Origin: Osmia lignaria lignaria
Taxonomy: Eukaryota; Arthropoda; Insecta; Hymenoptera; Megachilidae
Assembly (NCBI RefSeq): GCF_051020975.1
Contig: NW_027478158.1
Coordinates: forward strand, 16,678,001-16,742,000
Length of the DNA: 64,000 nt
Direction: 5' to 3'
The translations under genes and the position numbers were made by a program. The first letter of the stretch is position 1, and every line of letters begins with the position of its first letter. Positions 61,801-64,000 of the stretch are shown here, piece after piece. The notes beneath the pieces were generated by a model. The model was given only the letters and a program-made list of their open reading frames with translations, made no database searches and had not been told where the DNA came from.

Positions 61801-64000
61801 AATTTTAGGAAACATAATTCTCTACAAATAAAGTCTCTTAACATTTTGCCATAGCTCGCTTCGTTTCCGAGATATTTGCAGATTTATCTCAAGGGAAGGG
61901 GCCTGACGGACATGTTTCGAGATATTTCTTCTTCTTGTTGTTCTTCCTCTGCACAGCTAAGCTGGAAGTGGCATTTCCAGCTCGCAATAGTGCAGAGTTA
62001 TCTCAAAGAAAGGGGCCACGGTGTTTCTGTATCTCTATTATGTTGGTGCGGCTTCGGAACTTTTAAATATCTCGATATATCTCGAAAACTACGCTTCTGA
62101 TCAAAAAATATCATAGAACATAAATTGTAGGAAACATAATTCTCTACAAAAAACGTCTCTTAACATTTTGCCATAGCTCGCTTCGTTTCCGAGATATTTG
62201 CAGATTTATCTCAAGGGAAGGGGCCTGACGGACATATTTCGAGATATTTCTTCTTCTTGTTGTTCTTCTTCTGCAGAGCTATGCTGGAAGTGGCATTTGC
62301 AGCTCGCAATAGTGCAGAGTTATGTCAAAGAAAGGGGCCACGGTGTTTCTGTATCTCTATTATGTTGGTGCGGCTTCGGAACTTTTAAATATCTTGATAT
62401 ATCTCGAGAACTACGCATCTGATCAGAAAATATCATAGAACATAAAAAGTAGCAAACTTAATTCTCCACAAAAAAGGTCTCTTAATATTTTGCCATAGCT
62501 CGCTTCGTTTCCGAGATATTTTCAGATTTATCTCAAGGGAAGGGGCCTGACGGACACGTTTCGAGATATTTCTTCTTCTTGTTGTTCTTCTTCTGCACAG
62601 CTAAGCTGGAAGTGGCATTTCCAGCTCGCAATAGTGCAGAGTTATCTCAAAGAAAGGGGCCACGGTGTTTCTGTATCTCTATTATGTTGGTGCGGCTTCG
62701 GAACTTTTAAATATCTCGATATATCTCGAAAACTACGCTTCTGATCAAAAAATATCATAGAACATAAATTGTAGGAAACATAATTGTCTACAAAAAAGGT
62801 CTCTTAACATTTTGCGATAGCTCGCTTCGTTTCCGAGATATTTGCAGATACATCTCAAGGGAAGGGGCCTGACGGACATATTTCGAGATATTTCTTCTTC
62901 TTGTTGTTCTTCTTCTGCACAGCTAAGCTGGAAGTGGCATTTGCAGCTCGGAATAGTGCAGAGTTATCTCAAAGAAAGGGGCCACGGTGTTTCTGTATCT
63001 CTATTATGTTGGTGCGGCTTCGGAACTTTTAAATATCTCGATATATCTCGAAAACTACGCTTCTGATCAAAAAATATCATAGAACATAAATTTTTGGAAA
63101 CATAATTCTCTATAAATAAAGTCTCTTAACATTTTGCCATAGCTCGCTTCGTTTCCGAGATATTTGCAGATTTATCTCAAGGGAAGGGGCCTGACGGACA
63201 TGTTTCGAGATATTTCGTCTTCATGTTGTTCTTCTTCTGCACAGCTAAACTGGAAGTGGCATTTCCAGCTCGCAATAGTGCAGAGTTATCTCAAAGAAAG
63301 GGGCCACGGTGTTTCTGTATCTCTATTATGTTGGTGCGGCTTCGGAACTTTTAAATATCTTGATATATCTCGAGAACTACGCATCTGATCAAAAAATATC
63401 ATAGAACATAAAAAGTAGGAAACTTAATTCTCTACAAAAAAGGTCTCTTAACACTTTGCCATAGCTCGCTTCGTTTCCGAGATATTTGCAGATTTATCTC
63501 AAGGGAAGGGGCCTGACGGACATATTTCGAGATATTTCTTCTTCTTGTTGTTCTTCTTCTGCACAGCGAAGCTGGGAGTGGGATTTGCAGCTCGCAATAG
63601 TGCAGAGTTATCTCAAAGAAAGGGGCCACGGTGTTTCTGTATCTCTATTATGTTGGTGCGGCTTCGGAACTTTTAAATATCTTGATATATCTCGAGAACT
63701 ACGCATCTGATCATAAAATATCATAGAAGATAAATAGTAGGAAACTTAATTCTCTACAAAAAAGGTCTCTCAACATTTTGCCATAGCTCGCTTCGTTTCC
63801 GAGATATTTGCACATTTATCTCAAGGGAAGGGGCCTGACGGACATATTTCGAGATATTTCTTCTTCTTGTTGTTCTTCTTCTGCACAGCTAAACTGGAAG
63901 TGGCATTTGCGGCTCGCACTAGTGCAGAGTTATCTCAAAGAAAGGGGCCACGGTGTTTCTGTATCTCTATTATGTTGGTGCGGCTTCGGAACTTTTAAAT
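54375..64000 (+). repeat. 19-monomer spaced duplication: about 54375-57882 and 60493-64000 (spacing 6118 bp)
   Basis: About 3.5 kb recurs with very few differences. Those seen are GGAAGTGG near 55203 against GGACGTGG near 61321, GATCAAAAAATAT near 57593 against GATCATAAAATAT near 63711, and GCGGCCCGC near 57793 against GCGGCTCGC near 63911. It starts near CAAAAGATATCATAG and runs off the window edge, so the true length is longer. Together with the 20-monomer duplication, the segment at about 48.0-49.2 kb exists in three copies (also at 54.4-55.7 and 60.5-61.8 kb). Confidence 0.85.
55960..59880 (+). repeat. 7-monomer spaced duplication: about 55960-57626 and 58214-59880 (spacing 2254 bp)
   Basis: Shared markers are TGCAGAGCTATGC, AGAGTTATGTCAAAG, GATCAGAAAATATC, CTCCACAAAA, GATATTTTCAG with GACACGTTTCG, TTTTGCGATAGC, CTCGGAATAG and CTGGGAGTGGG. 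The domain-C monomer in the first block has AAATTTTTGG with CTTCATG, whereas the second has AAATTTTAGG with CTTCTTG. The tract in domain B therefore matches the first block and its 6118-bp partner, not this one. Confidence 0.75.

Larger units (their letters stand above)
1..64000 (+). repeat. Tandem satellite DNA array, 322-bp monomer, 198 full copies plus one partial
   Basis: The same roughly 322-bp sequence recurs head-to-tail across the entire window with no unique spacer and no inverted copy. Landmarks such as TGATCAAAAAATATCAT, GGCCTGACGGACATATTT and GGAACTTTTAAATATCT return every 322 bases. Setting the phase at base 1 gives 50, 52, 17 and 79 full monomers in four successive domains, plus 238 bp of a last copy. 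Seven +1-bp and one -1-bp copies explain the remaining offset exactly. Most copies differ from each other at only a few to a few tens of positions. Such arrays are normally non-coding heterochromatin in eukaryotes, and nothing here indicates a bacterial or viral origin. Neither array end is inside the window, so total size and flanks are unknown. I do not recognise the family by name. Confidence 0.98.
38325..64000 (+). repeat. Domain C: 79 monomers plus a partial one, long recent duplications
   Basis: Marked by CATTTCCAGCTCGC, CTAAACTGG, GACATGTTTCG, CAGCGAAGC, GCACATTTATC with CCTAACGG, CTTTTAATTATC, TATCCTGGAAC, TGCAGAGCTATGC and ACAAATAAAGTCTC. From about 41.2 kb onward nearly all of it consists of multi-monomer blocks repeated at spacings of 2576, 6440, 6118, 2254 and 1288 bp, with few differences between copies. 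The AATAAA in ACAAATAAAGTC is a polyadenylation-signal-like motif, but it is shared only through homogenisation and has no gene context. The array continues past the right edge. Confidence 0.75.

Noticed and set aside
37412..63629. Minus-strand open frames of 65, 76 and 111 codons in some monomers, and a second plus-strand frame of 68 codons
   Set aside because: They exist only where a subtype substitution removes a stop or creates a start, for example CAGCGAAGC or GCTTGGTTTCC. They track duplication blocks, not function.
1..63710. A 74-codon plus-strand open frame (beginning near residues MQIYLKGRGLTDIF) in almost every monomer, sometimes extended to 84 codons
   Set aside because: It starts mostly at TTG or GTG rather than ATG and has no recognisable domain. 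Its length is fixed by the repeat, and substitutions include many residue changes. The frame is lost in at least eight copies: TGA at 41608, 44184, 50055 and 51343; start loss near 56402, 58656 and 62520; a frameshift near 5980. Low divergence between copies explains its persistence. Its internal resemblance (QIYLKGRG and QSYLKERG) simply reflects the DNA sub-repeat.
1..64000. CRISPR array
   Set aside because: The repeats are directly adjacent 322-bp units with no unique spacers and no cas genes.
1..64000. Ribosomal DNA intergenic spacer sub-repeats
   Set aside because: No rRNA gene sequence occurs, and 64 kb of a single repeat is far longer than usual spacer sub-repeat blocks. It cannot be excluded for the unseen flanks.
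1..64000. Telomeric or subtelomeric repeats, tRNA genes, and transposon remnants
   Set aside because: No TTAGG-, TTAGGG- or TTTAGGG-type tracts, no tRNA-like A/B boxes with cloverleaf, and no terminal repeats, target-site duplications or transposase/reverse transcriptase frames were seen.

Overview
The whole window is one uninterrupted tandem satellite DNA array. A monomer of 322 bp (about 41% G+C, counted in the first copy) repeats head-to-tail from base 1 to base 64000. There are 198 complete copies and a 238-bp partial copy at the right edge. The window length is accounted for exactly by 322-bp units plus seven copies with a 1-bp insertion and one copy with a 1-bp deletion. I found no protein-coding gene, RNA gene, mobile element, CRISPR array or unique spacer, and no copy is inverted. 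An array of this kind is typical of eukaryotic heterochromatin, for example pericentromeric or centromeric blocks. An arthropod source is possible, but this is a weak inference and I do not recognise the consensus as a named satellite.

Reading variants along the array gives four domains. Domain A (1-16099, 50 monomers) mixes several monomer types and carries 3-, 4- and 6-monomer echoes. Domain B (16100-32849, 52 monomers) is built from overlapping duplications of 2, 4, 9, 11 and 13 monomers and holds six of the seven +1-bp copies. Domain T (32850-38324, 17 monomers) has mostly private mutations and little higher-order order. Domain C (38325-64000, 79 monomers plus the partial copy) has its own diagnostic bases and long, nearly identical duplications at 8-, 20-, 19- and 7-monomer spacing. 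The higher-order period therefore changes continually, as expected from repeated unequal exchange or replication-based amplification rather than one fixed higher-order repeat.

Four observations stand out. (1) The monomer contains an old internal direct duplication with a 114-bp offset, and possibly a third related segment. (2) A 614-bp tract at 25921-26534 inside domain B has no difference that I can see from domain C sequence about 31 kb away, and it sits at the junction of a 3.7-kb duplication. (3) A one-monomer contraction can be read from linked markers, with the crossover placed between about 23711 and 23793. (4) The 74-codon frame open in nearly every monomer is a by-product of low divergence. 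It relies mostly on TTG or GTG starts and is broken in at least eight copies, so it should not be annotated as a gene.

All comparisons were made by eye. Near-identical long copies could also reflect assembly difficulty, so copy number and order need support from raw long reads.
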